Positions 9,390 through 19,800 of a stretch of 64,000 bases of DNA are shown in pieces. The position numbers and the translations under genes were made by a program. Source of the stretch: Amantichitinum ursilacus (lineage in GTDB: Bacteria; Pseudomonadota; Gammaproteobacteria; Burkholderiales; Chitinibacteraceae). Location of the stretch: the NCBI RefSeq assembly GCF_001294205.1, contig NZ_LAQT01000009.1:1-64000 (forward strand), in the 5' to 3' direction. Within the stretch, counting starts at the first letter, position 1. The number at the start of each line of letters is the position of its first letter. The notes below the pieces were generated by a model. The model saw only the letters and a list, made by a program, of their open reading frames with translations, made no database searches and was not told where the DNA came from.

Positions 9390-12300
9390 ATGAAAGCTGA
9401 TCTGACACGCTCCACCGACCAGCCTGCGCTGCATTACCGCAGCGTGCGCATGCAACAAGGGCGGGTGCAACTGGATGCCGACTGGAACGAACAGAACGCC
9501 ATCGTCAACCGACGCGTGGAGACCGAAACGCGCGACACGCTGGGCGATGTGGCCGCGCCGCTGGCGCTGGACGGGTTTGATCTGACGGTGAGCGGCGGCA
9601 ATATCGCCATCAGCCCGGGCCGCATTTATCTGAATGGCTTGCTGTGCGAAAACGCAGCGGCCGCCACGCTGATCAGCCAGCCCAGCCTGCCTGGCAATGT
9701 GTCGCCGATTATCGTGACCAGTAGCGGTTATCTGGGCTTGCCGCCCGCGGGTGCAGTACCGCTGACCAGCATTCAGAACTATGGCAGCGGCGGCGCGCTG
9801 GCCGCCCCGGCGGATGGCGTTTACGTGGCGTATATCGAGACGTGGCTGCGCCATATCACCGCGCTGGAAGACCCGCTGATCCGCGAAGTGGCGCTGGGCG
9901 GGCCCGATTCCGCCACGCGCGACCAACTGGTGTGGCAGATCAAATTGCTGGATGTGGGTGCAGTGTCGCCTGCGCCCACTTGCGCCACCCCGCTGGCCCC
10001 ATGGGATGCCTTGATCAAACCGCCCGATGGCACGCTGGGCGCACGCGCGGAGCCCGGCGCGACGGCCACAGATTTGTGTTTGCTGACACCCGAAGCCGGC
10101 TATCGCAGCCTGGAAAACCAGTTGTATCGCGTGGAAATCCATGACGACGGTAGCGGCGGCGGCAAGGCCAGATTCAAATGGTCGCGCGACAATGGCTGCA
10201 TCGTCAGCACCGTGGTGCGCTGGCTGAATGACCCCACCGCCAATGAATTTGAAGTGGCCAGCATCGGCCGCGACGCCTATCTGAGCATCAGCGCCGGTTG
10301 CTGGGTGGAGTTTTACGACGACACGCACGAACTGCTGGGCCTGGCGGGCACGCTGGTGAAGGTGACGCGCACAGCGGGCAACGTGGTGACGGTGGACTTG
10401 ACCACGGCCACCGGTCCGCTCGACCAACCTTTGTTTGCCAGCAACCCGCGCGTACGGCGGTGGGATGATCTGGTCGAACTGACTAGCAAGCCCGCGGCGG
10501 CCGCTTATGCCGATGGCTGGATTGCGCTGGAAAACGGCGTGCAAGTGCGCTTTGTCGATGGCCATTTTCGGGTGGGCGATTACTGGACCATCCCGGCGCG
10601 CACGGCCACCTCGGATGTGTTGTGGCCTGCTGCGGCCGATGGCAAAGCCTTGTTTATGGCCCCGGAAGGCACCTTGCGTGCGTTTGGCAAACTGGCCCTG
10701 TTTGCTTGCAGCGGCGGCGTGTGGAGCAAGCTGGATGACTGCCGTGCTGTGTTCCCGACGCTCAGCCAGCTGACCAATCTGTTTTATGTGGGCGGCGATG
10801 GCCAGAGCGTGCTGCCCGATTCGCTTAACCCGGCCAGCAATGTGGCGCTGCCCAAACCGCTGGAAGTGGCGGTGTTTAACGGGCAGTTTCCGGTGGCGAA
10901 TGCGTCGGTCAGCTTTGTGGTCACCGAGGGCGCTCTGGCGGGCGGCGGGCTAAGCGCAATCGCCACCACCACCGCCAATGGCATCGCCAGCGTGTCATGG
11001 TCGCTGGCCAACTCCGCCAATCTGACGCAAACCTGCGTGGCCACCTTGCTGGCGTCAGGCGCACCGGTGAGCGGCAAATACAATCAGATTCACTTTAATG
11101 CGCAACTGTCCGTGGCGGCGCAGGTGGCGTATGACCCGGCTAAATGCCCGGACATGACCGCCGCCAAAATCAACACCGTGCAGGCGGCGATTGATGCGCT
11201 GTGCGCCAAAGGCGGCGGTGGGGGTGGCGGATGTTGCGTCACGGTGGGACTGGGCGGGCAATACGGCGATCTGCAGGCGGCCTTGCTGGAACTGAGCAAG
11301 CCGGGCAGCGAGGTGTGTCTGTGCCTGCTGCCGGGCCTGCATGTGCTGAGCAAGCCGGTCAGCCTGGCTGGCGACAGCAAAACGCATCTGGCCATCCACG
11401 GCATCGGGCCCGGCGCGCAACTGCAGATGGATGCGCTGGGCATTGCGTTAAGCGGTTATGGCTCGGTGGCGCTGCAAGACTTTGATGCGTTTTGCACCGG
11501 CGACGGCTTGCCTTTTGTGTTTGACCATTGCGACCAGGTTCGACTGGAGCAGGTGAATATCAATGGTCTGAAATCAAGCGCTGGCGCGCTGGTGACGGTG
11601 GGCGGCGCGCGCCAGATCACCGTGCAGGGCTGCACGCTGCGGGCATGGCAAACCGCCGTCAGTGACACGCTGGATATGGTCATCGCGCGGATTCCGCTGC
11701 TCGAATCGCTGCGGCCCATCTGTGTGGAGGCCGCGTTGTGGCTGCCGGTGTCGCTGGACGCCGCGCGCGCGTTTCTGGCCTTTATCAGTGTGCCGGATCA
11801 GGCCCGCCTGCTGGCCAGCCAGATCGGCCGAGCCACCAGCGGCGACAACGCCATCCGGCCCATGACGCTCTATAGGGCGCTGCGCGATCTGGACGAATGG
11901 CTCTTCGCACCCACCCCGCCTGACGCGCCCGCGCTGGCGCTGGCCATGGCTGCACTGCGCTTCGCCATTTTTATGCCGACCGCGGGCACCGCGCTGGCGT
12001 TGCAGGATGCAGAGGGCGACGTGTTGCTGGCCGACAGCCATATCGATGGCCATTTGCTGTGTTACGGCAGCCAAGGCACGGCCGAAAACCTGCAGGCGTT
12101 GATCAGCCAGGCCGACAAACAATTGCGTACGGGGTCTTTAAGGTGGGTGCCCACGCAGGGCCAGTTGCGCCTGCGCAATGACCGGGTCTGGCAAATTAAC
12201 CTGGCCGATGAATACGTGCAGACCGCCAAGCAGCAGCTGGCGCAGAGCGGGGCGCTGCCCCGTGCCTTCCGTAGTCTGGTTGCCAGTGACTGCGCGTTTA

Positions 12301-12506
12301 ACGGGGCGGGCCCGCAGTACTTTCTGGCGTGGCACATTGCGCTGACCGATAACCTGGTCGAGGCGACCTTTAGCTTTGTCGGCTACGCGATGGCCATGCA
12401 GGGCAAATATCTGGGCAATATGGCCGAGGCCTGCACGCTGTATACGGCCGGGCACAACGCCGAGGCGTTTGGTAATGGCGGCATGGCGCTCACTAACGCG
12501 CCTTAG
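9390..12506 (+). CDS. DUF6519-type beta-helix tail protein
   Basis: 1038 residues. The N-terminus (HYRSVRMQQGRVQLDADWNE, then ISPGRIYLNGLLCEN) is characteristic of the DUF6519 family, which I know from tail-like clusters in soil and aquatic bacteria. At about residue 607 a run of seven glycines followed by CC separates this part from a right-handed beta-helix-like segment (SVALQDFDAF, VRLEQVNINGL, ITVQGCTLRAW), as in tail fibres. It follows the gpI-like gene after 57 bases and is the last gene of the block. Likely a surface fibre or receptor-binding part (inference). Confidence 0.75.
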   Translation: MKADLTRSTDQPALHYRSVRMQQGRVQLDADWNEQNAIVNRRVETETRDTLGDVAAPLALDGFDLTVSGGNIAISPGRIYLNGLLCENAAAATLISQPSLPGNVSPIIVTSSGYLGLPPAGAVPLTSIQNYGSGGALAAPADGVYVAYIETWLRHITALEDPLIREVALGGPDSATRDQLVWQIKLLDVGAVSPAPTCATPLAPWDALIKPPDGTLGARAEPGATATDLCLLTPEAGYRSLENQLYRVEIHDDGSGGGKARFKWSRDNGCIVSTVVRWLNDPTANEFEVASIGRDAYLSISAGCWVEFYDDTHELLGLAGTLVKVTRTAGNVVTVDLTTATGPLDQPLFASNPRVRRWDDLVELTSKPAAAAYADGWIALENGVQVRFVDGHFRVGDYWTIPARTATSDVLWPAAADGKALFMAPEGTLRAFGKLALFACSGGVWSKLDDCRAVFPTLSQLTNLFYVGGDGQSVLPDSLNPASNVALPKPLEVAVFNGQFPVANASVSFVVTEGALAGGGLSAIATTTANGIASVSWSLANSANLTQTCVATLLASGAPVSGKYNQIHFNAQLSVAAQVAYDPAKCPDMTAAKINTVQAAIDALCAKGGGGGGGCCVTVGLGGQYGDLQAALLELSKPGSEVCLCLLPGLHVLSKPVSLAGDSKTHLAIHGIGPGAQLQMDALGIALSGYGSVALQDFDAFCTGDGLPFVFDHCDQVRLEQVNINGLKSSAGALVTVGGARQITVQGCTLRAWQTAVSDTLDMVIARIPLLESLRPICVEAALWLPVSLDAARAFLAFISVPDQARLLASQIGRATSGDNAIRPMTLYRALRDLDEWLFAPTPPDAPALALAMAALRFAIFMPTAGTALALQDAEGDVLLADSHIDGHLLCYGSQGTAENLQALISQADKQLRTGSLRWVPTQGQLRLRNDRVWQINLADEYVQTAKQQLAQSGALPRAFRSLVASDCAFNGAGPQYFLAWHIALTDNLVEATFSFVGYAMAMQGKYLGNMAEACTLYTAGHNAEAFGNGGMALTNAP

Positions 12507-12653
12507 GCGTAGGCCACCGCCTTGAAAGTCGGTGCTGGATACGCTCCGGCCGGCCGCTGTGGTTAATCCGCTGCATTTGATCGCGCCTTGATCCAGCGCA
12601 AAAAATGCCGACGGCATGGATGACAAACTAAGACTTTTCTTAAGGTTGCCTCC

Positions 12654-13097
12654 ATGTTGATAGTCTGGGACGACTCGCTTTCGGTCGGAATTGAGGAAAT
12701 TGATGAGCAACATAAAGTACTGGTCAATCTGCTCAACGACCTGCACGACGCCATCCGCAGCCATCACGGGCGTGAAGTGGTCGAGGCCACGCTCACGCAA
12801 CTGGCCGACTACACGCGCATCCACTTCACCGTGGAAGAAAGCTTGATGCGCATTATGGGCTACCCCGATTACGACGGGCACAAGGCGCAGCACGAGGCGC
12901 TGATCGAACAATTGCAGGGCTTTCAGCAACGCGTGGCCCAGGGCCAGGCGGTGACGTTTGAGCTGCTGCATTTTCTGCGCAACTGGCTGACTCACCATAT
13001 CCAGGAAGGCGATGCGCGCTATACCGATTTCTTTCTGGCGCGCGGCGTGCAGCCCAGACTGCAAAAACGTAGCTGGTTGTCGCGGCTGTTGGGCTGA
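12654..13097 (+). CDS. Bacteriohemerythrin
   Basis: 147 residues, single-domain hemerythrin. All ligands of the non-haem di-iron site are present: His20 (DEQH), His57 and Glu61 (HFTVEE), His76 and His80 (HKAQH), His115 and Asp120 (HHIQEGD). Such proteins bind O2 reversibly for storage, delivery or sensing. It stands alone in the gap between the tail genes and narK, on the same strand as narK. A link to the oxygen/nitrate switch is plausible from position only. Confidence 0.9.
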   Translation: MLIVWDDSLSVGIEEIDEQHKVLVNLLNDLHDAIRSHHGREVVEATLTQLADYTRIHFTVEESLMRIMGYPDYDGHKAQHEALIEQLQGFQQRVAQGQAVTFELLHFLRNWLTHHIQEGDARYTDFFLARGVQPRLQKRSWLSRLLG

Positions 13098-13260
13098 TCG
13101 GGTGTGGACGGGTTGCTAGTTCGAAAGGACTAGTCGGACCTGGCCGGCTGGCTGCACCTGCTGGTTATTCTGCGCAGGCGGCGCTGCACTTCTGGCCAGT
13201 TAGGTTGCGCAGGCAAGCCATATAGCCTTGAGGCGTATATCACCTCATGGAAAAACCATC

Positions 13261-14646
13261 ATGGCTTCTGCCGCCGTTATTGACCGTTGGGAGCCAGAAG
13301 ACGCCACCTTCTGGCGCAATTCGGGCGCCCGCATCGCCCGTCGCAATTTGTGGATTTCGATACCCTGTTTGTTGCTGGCCTTCGCCGTCTCGATCATGTG
13401 GAGCATCGTGGTGCTGAAGATGCCGCTGGTGGGCTTTAAATACAGCAAAGACCAGCTGTTTTTGCTGACCGCGCTGCCCATGCTGTCGGGCGCGACGCTG
13501 CGTATCTTTTACAGCTTTATGCCATCCATTTTCGGCGGCCGCAAATGGACCGCGCTGTCGACGGCTTCCTTGTTAATCCCGGCCGTGTGGCTGGGTTTTG
13601 CCGTGCAGGATGCCAGCACGCCATACCCCACGATGCTGATCATTGCGCTGCTCACTGGCCTGGGTAGCGGCAATTTCGCCAGTTCCATGGCCAATATCGC
13701 GTATTTTTTCCCGAAAAAGCAGAAAGGTTATGCCAATGGCATGAATGCCGGTCTGGGCAATCTGGGCGTGTCGGTAGCGCAATTGCTGATGCCGCTGGCG
13801 ATTACCGGAGGCGTGTTCGGCGTAATGGGCGGCGATGCGCAAACGTTTGTCAACGACGGCGTCGAGCAGCAGATCTGGTTACAGAACGCGGGCTTTGTCT
13901 GGGTACCCTTCATCATCGTGTCGGCGCTGGCGGCATGGTTTGGCATGAATGATCTGTCGAGCGCCAAAGCATCGTTTGCCGAGCAAGCCACCATCTTCCG
14001 CCGCAAAGACAACTGGCTGATGTGCTGGCTGTACCTGGGCACGTTCGGCAGCTTTATTGGCTTCTCGTCCGGCTTTGCGCTGCTCAGCAAAACGCAGTTT
14101 GCGGGCGTGGATGTCACCTGGTTTGTGTTTATCGGCCCGCTGATTGGCGCGCTGATCCGGCCCGTGGGCGGCACGGTATCGGACAAGCTGGGCGGCGCTC
14201 GCGTTACCCTGGCCGTGTTCGCGTTGATGATCGTCGCGGCCGGCCTGGCGCTGAGTTTTTTGCCGGCGCACGGCGAGGGCGGCAATTTCTGGGGCTTCTT
14301 CTTCGCGTTTCAGGCGCTGTTTATCCTGGCGGGCGTGGGCAATGGTTCTACCTATCGCATGATCCCCACCATCTTCGTCACCACCGCACAGCGTGAGGCA
14401 CAGAAACAGGGCGGCTCCCCCCAAGTGGCGGAAGTCGAAGGCGCGCGCGAATCGGCAGCGGCGGGTGGTTTTATCAGTGCCATTGGCGCGTATGGCGGCT
14501 TTCTGATTCCGCAGCTATTTGGTATTTCGATGAAAACCACGGGCGAAGCGCAAGTGGCCTTGTATGTGCTGATGGGATTTTATGCGACGTGCGTGCTGCT
14601 GACGTGGTGGCGCTATGCCCGCAAGGGCGCAGCAATGCCGTGTTGA
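13261..14646 (+). CDS. narK: NarK-type nitrate/nitrite transporter
   Basis: 461 residues from the ATG at 13261 (GGAAA upstream); a TTG at 13228 would add 11 residues with no better ribosome site. It has about 12 hydrophobic segments and the nitrate-signature region GSGNFASSMANIAYFFPKKQ, then GYANGMNAGLGNLGVS, of the major-facilitator NNP family. Expected role is nitrate uptake and/or nitrate:nitrite exchange across the inner membrane for NarGHI. A bidirectional terminator follows directly, so it is not co-transcribed with narGHJI, from which the monooxygenase/TetR pair separates it. Confidence 0.92.
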   Translation: MASAAVIDRWEPEDATFWRNSGARIARRNLWISIPCLLLAFAVSIMWSIVVLKMPLVGFKYSKDQLFLLTALPMLSGATLRIFYSFMPSIFGGRKWTALSTASLLIPAVWLGFAVQDASTPYPTMLIIALLTGLGSGNFASSMANIAYFFPKKQKGYANGMNAGLGNLGVSVAQLLMPLAITGGVFGVMGGDAQTFVNDGVEQQIWLQNAGFVWVPFIIVSALAAWFGMNDLSSAKASFAEQATIFRRKDNWLMCWLYLGTFGSFIGFSSGFALLSKTQFAGVDVTWFVFIGPLIGALIRPVGGTVSDKLGGARVTLAVFALMIVAAGLALSFLPAHGEGGNFWGFFFAFQALFILAGVGNGSTYRMIPTIFVTTAQREAQKQGGSPQVAEVEGARESAAAGGFISAIGAYGGFLIPQLFGISMKTTGEAQVALYVLMGFYATCVLLTWWRYARKGAAMPC

Positions 14647-14667
14647 TCTGAATCGCGGTAGCCGAAC

Positions 14668-14708
14668 TAAAAACAACGCCGGAGCGCAATGCTCCGGCGG
14701 TGTTTTTT
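14668..14708. terminator. Bidirectional terminator between narK and the monooxygenase
   Basis: A perfect 9-bp stem CGCCGGAGC / GCTCCGGCG (14677-14685, 14691-14699) is followed by a T run on the plus strand and preceded by an A run. It can therefore stop both convergent genes. Confidence 0.9.
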
Positions 14709-14723
14709 GCAAGCGCAAAACGG

Positions 14724-15872
14724 CTAGCTGGGGATATCCGCCGCCGCCACATCGCCCTGACTGAACATCTGCTGCAAGCTGCGCGGTGTACCTTCGCCAA
14801 ACAGAACCTCGATCAGTTCCAGCGCTTCCTGCGCGACGGCGGCGCTGCGGCTGAACAGATCGGTTTCGTAGGCCAGCAATGCGGCTTCCAGGTCGTTCGG
14901 GCTGGCCACGATGGCGCGCGCCAGTTCCGCGCCGTCGTACAGCGCCAGATTGGCGCCTTCACCCGACGGCACCATCAGATGCGCCGCGTCGCCCAGCAAG
15001 GTAAGGCCAGGTTTGCGCGACCAGCGGTGGTCTGCCGGCAAGGTATAGGTAGGGCGGATCACCGGGGCGCCGTCGCCTTCCGTGATCAAGGCGGTCAGTT
15101 CAGGCGCCCAGCCCGCAAATTCTTCGGCGATGCGGCGGCGCACGCTGGCGGAATCGGCATTGCGTAGCTCGGCAAACCAGTCCTCCGGCCGCTGCAGCGC
15201 CACATAGGCATGCAGCACGCCGCCCGGTTCGCAGTGCGCCATCACACCCTGGCCCGGCGTCAGCGCAAACATGGCGCCCGTGCCTACTGCGCGTGCGGCA
15301 GCGGCATGCGCGGGGTTGGTGGGAGTCAGGCTGGTCTCGACATAGGTCAGTCCGGTATACGTGGGCGTGGCATTGCTGAGCAGCGGTCGCACTTTGGACC
15401 ACGCGCCATCTGCGCCAACCAGCAAATCGGCGGTCACGCGCGCGCCATGGGCAAAGTGCAATGCGTGCTGGCCGTCGCCCACGGGTGTGATGGTCGTCAG
15501 CTTATGGCCCCAACGCACGCTGTCTGCAGGTAAGGCATCCAGCAAAATCTGGCGCAAATCGCCACGCAGGATTTCGGGGCGACCGCCGGTGCCATCATCG
15601 GCCTGATCAGACAACACTGTGCCGTGCAGATCGAGTACGCGTGTGGCCTGGCCGCCCGCATGGATGTGCGCCACAAACTGCGCATGTAAACCAGCGGCCT
15701 TCAGTGCGATCTGGCCGTTGAAATCGTGGATATCCAGCAGGCCCCCTTGCGTGCGCGCGCCGGCCGAGGCGTCGGCTTCGTATACGGTGGCGGCGATGCC
15801 ATGCACGTGCAGCACCCGGGCCAATAACAGGCCGCCCAGGCCGGCGCCGATAATGGCGATGGAAGTAGTCAT
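14724..15872 (-). CDS. TetX-like FAD-dependent monooxygenase
   Basis: 382 residues. The N-terminal Rossmann motif is AIIGAGLGGLLLARVL and a GD-box appears as LTLLGDAAHLMVPSGEGANL. This is the class A flavin hydroxylase fold; the wording of the GD-box and the C-terminal YETDLFSRSAAVAQEALELI resembles the TetX group. These enzymes use NAD(P)H and O2 to hydroxylate aromatic or polyketide compounds. It is divergent from a TetR-family gene, with two operators between them, so induction by a small aromatic or drug is likely. Substrate cannot be read from sequence. Confidence 0.8.
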   Translation of the reverse strand: MTTSIAIIGAGLGGLLLARVLHVHGIAATVYEADASAGARTQGGLLDIHDFNGQIALKAAGLHAQFVAHIHAGGQATRVLDLHGTVLSDQADDGTGGRPEILRGDLRQILLDALPADSVRWGHKLTTITPVGDGQHALHFAHGARVTADLLVGADGAWSKVRPLLSNATPTYTGLTYVETSLTPTNPAHAAAARAVGTGAMFALTPGQGVMAHCEPGGVLHAYVALQRPEDWFAELRNADSASVRRRIAEEFAGWAPELTALITEGDGAPVIRPTYTLPADHRWSRKPGLTLLGDAAHLMVPSGEGANLALYDGAELARAIVASPNDLEAALLAYETDLFSRSAAVAQEALELIEVLFGEGTPRSLQQMFSQGDVAAADIPS

Positions 15873-15914
15873 CGTGTATTCCTTGCGGTAGGCGGCCAGG
15901 CCGCGTTGTTGTTG

Positions 15915-15953
15915 TGGAACGTTGTTCCATGCGTATTGTTGGAACGTTGTTCC
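15915..15953. promoter_or_regulatory. Twin TetR-type operators
   Basis: Two perfect copies of the palindrome GGAACGTTGTTCC sit at 15916-15928 and 15941-15953, 25 bp apart centre to centre, inside the 102-bp gap between the divergent monooxygenase and TetR genes. They are the obvious binding sites for the regulator and would control both directions. Confidence 0.85.
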
Positions 15954-15974
15954 TGTTGTGTCAAGATGCGGCCC

Positions 15975-16667
15975 ATGGAAAAAACACGCCCCTCCCCAAG
16001 AAGAGACGAATCGTTGTCGCGCGAACGCATAGTCGACGCCGCCATTGCATTGCTGGATGCCGGTGGCGCGGATGGCCTGACGTTTCGTGCGCTCGCCGAG
16101 CGCCTGGCCACCGGTGCAGGCGCAATCTATTACCACGTCGCCAACAAAAGTGATTTGCTGACCGCCGCCTGCGATAGCGTGATCGCGCACACGCTGGCTG
16201 AGTGCGCCGTGGATGGCTCGCCCGCGGCGCAAATCCGCGACATTGCATTGGGCTTGTTTGATGCCATCGATGCGCACGCCTGGGTGGGCTCGGCGCTGGC
16301 TGGTGCGCCGGGAGAACTGCCCGGCGTGCGCATTCTGGAACGCATCGGGCGGCAAGTGGATGCGCTGGGCGTGCCGCATGGCGGGCAATGGGCGGCGGTG
16401 TGTGCGTTGGTCAACTACATCATGGGCGTGGCCGGGCAGAATGCGGCCAACTCGCAGATCGCCAGAACGCATGCCTACGACCGCGCCAGCCTTCTCGATG
16501 CCATGGCCACGCGCTGGTCGCAGCTAGACGCGCAGCAATTTTCATTTACCCGCAGCGTGGCGGACCAGTTACGCGACCACGATGATCGCGCGGACTATCT
16601 GACCGGCCTCGACCTGATATTGCAGGGCATGGAAACCCTGTACGCGCACCCTGGCCAGAAGGACTAG
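15975..16667 (+). CDS. TetR-family repressor of the monooxygenase
   Basis: 230 residues from ATG 15975 (ATG 15966 is also possible). The N-terminal DNA-binding domain reads RERIVDAAIALLDAGGADGL, then LAERLATGAGAIYYHVANKS, a clear TetR helix-turn-helix with the tail KSDLL. The C-terminal part is a helical ligand domain with no conserved motif. It is divergent from the FAD monooxygenase, with twin palindromes between them, which is the standard self-regulated detoxification layout. Confidence 0.88.
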   Translation: MEKTRPSPRRDESLSRERIVDAAIALLDAGGADGLTFRALAERLATGAGAIYYHVANKSDLLTAACDSVIAHTLAECAVDGSPAAQIRDIALGLFDAIDAHAWVGSALAGAPGELPGVRILERIGRQVDALGVPHGGQWAAVCALVNYIMGVAGQNAANSQIARTHAYDRASLLDAMATRWSQLDAQQFSFTRSVADQLRDHDDRADYLTGLDLILQGMETLYAHPGQKD

Positions 16668-16800
16668 TCCCGACTAGACCGTCTTTGGCCCGCCGCCACG
16701 CCCAGCGGCGAATACCCCATCAAGCCAACCCTGCCTAGCATCGGTTGCAATCGCGCTTTTCTAATTTGCAGCGCATGCAACATGCTCACACGGGGTTCGC

Positions 16801-19800
16801 ATGAGTCATTTTCTTGATCGCCTTAAGTTCTTGTCCCGCACGCGGGAAACCTTTGCCGATGGCCACGGCGCTGTGGTTAACGAAGACCGCAAATGGGAGG
16901 ACGGGTATCGCAATCGCTGGGCGCACGACAAGGTGGTGCGCTCCACGCACGGCGTTAATTGCACCGGTTCCTGTTCCTGGCGCGTGTTTGTCAAAAACGG
17001 GCTGATTACATGGGAACTGCAGCAAACCGACTATCCCCGCACGCGGCCCGATCTGCCCAATCACGAACCGCGCGGCTGTCCCCGCGGCGCGTCTTATTCC
17101 TGGTATGTGTATTCGGCGCAGCGCGTTAAATATCCGCTGATCCGCGGCAGGCTGGCCGCACTGTGGCGCGATGCGCGCAAAACGCTGGGCCCGATCGAAG
17201 CGTGGCAATCCATCGTCGAAGACCCGATCAAAGCGGCCAGCTACAAGCAGGTGCGCGGGCAGGGTGGTTTTGTGCGCGCGCAGTGGGACGAAGTCACCGA
17301 AATCATCGCGGCCGCCAACGCCTACACCATCAAGCAATACGGGCCTGATCGGGTGATAGGCTTCAGCCCGATTCCGGCCATGAGCATGGTCAGCTACGCC
17401 GCTGGCGCCCGATATCTGGGCCTGATTGGCGGCGTGCCGCTGAGCTTTTACGACTGGTATTGCGATCTGCCGCCCGCCAGCCCGCAAGTGTGGGGCGAGC
17501 AAACCGATGTGCCCGAATCCGCCGATTGGTACAACTCCACCTATTTGATGGTGTGGGGTTCCAATATCCCGATGACACGCACGCCCGACGCGCATTTCTA
17601 TACCGAGGTGCGCTACAAGGGCACCAAGACGGTGGCGGTGTCGAGCGACTTTGGCGAGATGGCCAAGTTTGGCGATTTGTGGATGGCGCCGCGCCAGGGC
17701 ACCGATGCCGCGCTGGCCATGGCAATGGGCCATGTGGTGCTCAATGAATTCCACAAAAATGGCCAGTCCGCTTATTTCCGCGACTATGGCAAGCAGTACA
17801 CCGATTTTCCGATGCTGGTGATGTTGCGCCAGCATGGCGCGGGCGTGGTGCCCGATCACTTTCTGCGCGCATCGATGCTGCCGAACGACTTGGGTGAGAC
17901 GGTCAATCCCGACTGGAAAACCGTCATGGTCGACGCCGACTCCGGCGCATTGGTGGTGCCCAACGGCACGATCGGCTCGCGCTGGAATGAAGCCGAGGGC
18001 CGCAAAGGCAAGTGGAATCTGGAAATGAAAAACCTGGCCGACGGATGCGACATTGACCCGCAACTGTCGCTGAAAGGCACGCATGACCAGATCGCCAGCG
18101 TGGGTTTCTCCTGTTTTGGTGGCGAGGCCGAGGACCTGCTGTTTCGCAATGTGCCGGCGCGGCGCGTGGCGCTTAAAGACGGCAGCATCGCGCTGGTGGC
18201 CACCGTGTATGACCTGATGCTGGCCAATTACGGCGTCGACAATGGCATGGGCGGCGAGCATGTCGCCAGCGCCTACGACCAGGACATTCCGTATACCCCG
18301 GCGTGGCAAGTCAAACACACCGGTGTGCCCGCGCGTGATGTCGAAATCATCGCCCGCGAGTTCGCCCAGAACGCGCACGACACGCAGGGCAAGAGCATGG
18401 TGGTGGTCGGCGCGGCACTTAACCATTGGTTCCATAACGACATGACCTACCGCGGCATCATCAATTTGCTGATGATGTGCGGCTGTGTCGGCAAAAGCGG
18501 CGGTGGCTGGGCGCATTACGTGGGGCAAGAAAAACTGCGCCCGCAACCGGGCTGGACGCCGCTGGCGTTTGCGCTGGACTGGCAACGCCCGGCGCGCCAG
18601 ATGAATGGCACGTCGTTCTTTTATGCGCATACCAGCCAGTGGCGGCACGAACGGCTGGGCGTTTCCGAAATCCTCGGCCCCACCGCCGACGCCGCGCGTT
18701 ATCAAGATATGGCCTTGATCGACTTCAACGCCAAAGCGGAGCGCATGGGCTGGCTGCCGTCCGCGCCGCAGCTTGAAACCAATCCACTAGACGTGGCGCG
18801 CCAGGCCGAAGCCGCAGGCGTTAATCCGGTGGGATTTGCCGCTCAGGCATTGAAGGCCGGCACGCTGAACATGAGCTGTGACGACCCGGATAACCCGAAG
18901 AATTTTCCGCGCAATCTGTTTGTCTGGCGATCCAATTTGCTGGGCTCATCGGGCAAGGGGCACGAGTACTTTCTCAAGTATTTGCTGGGTACACAGAACG
19001 CCGTGTTCAGCGATGAAACCGATGCGATCAAGCCGACCGAAGTCAAAATCCGCCCCGCCGCCGAAGGCAAGCTGGATCTGCTGACCGTGCTGGATTTCCG
19101 TATGTCCACCACCTGTCTGTACGGCGACATCGTGTTGCCGACCGCCACCTGGTACGAGAAAGACGATCTCAACACTTCGGATATGCATCCGTTTATTCAC
19201 CCGCTTAGCGAGGCGGTGCAACCGCTGTGGCAAAGCAAGAGCGATTGGGAAATCTACAAGGCGATCGCCGCCAGATTTACCGAGATCGCTGGCCCCTACC
19301 TGGGCACGCAAAAAGATCTGGTGCTGACGCCGCTGATGCACGATAGCCCGGGCGAGCTGGGCCAGCCGTTTGCGCCCAAGGACTGGAAGCTCGGCGAATG
19401 CGATCTGATCCCCGGCAAAACCGCGCCCAATATGACGGTGGTGGAACGCGATTACACGCGCATCTACGAGAAATTCACCACCGTGGGCCCGCTGCTGAAG
19501 AAAGTGAATAACGGCGGCAAGGGCATCTTCTGGCAAACCGGCAGCGAAATCGACGAGCTGGCGCTGTTGAACGGCGTAGCTGCCAATGGCCAGCCCAGGC
19601 TGAACACCGCCATCGATGCGGCCGAGATGATCCTGACGCTGGCGCCGGAAACCAACGGCCATGTGTCGGTCAAGGCATGGGCCGCCTTGTCGCAAGTAAC
19701 CGGGCGCGACCACACGCATCTGGCCCGCGGCCGCGAGCACGACAAAATCCGCTTTCGCGATGTGCAGGCGCAGCCGCGCAAGATCATCAGCTCGCCCACG

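Noticed and set aside
9174-10565. Minus-strand frame of 463 residues under the DUF6519 gene
   Set aside because: Shadow frame with no domain, whereas the plus strand has a recognised N-terminus.
13225-13245. FNR box before narK (TTGAGGCGTATATCA)
   Set aside because: Half-site spacing is one base off and the second half does not match TCAA.
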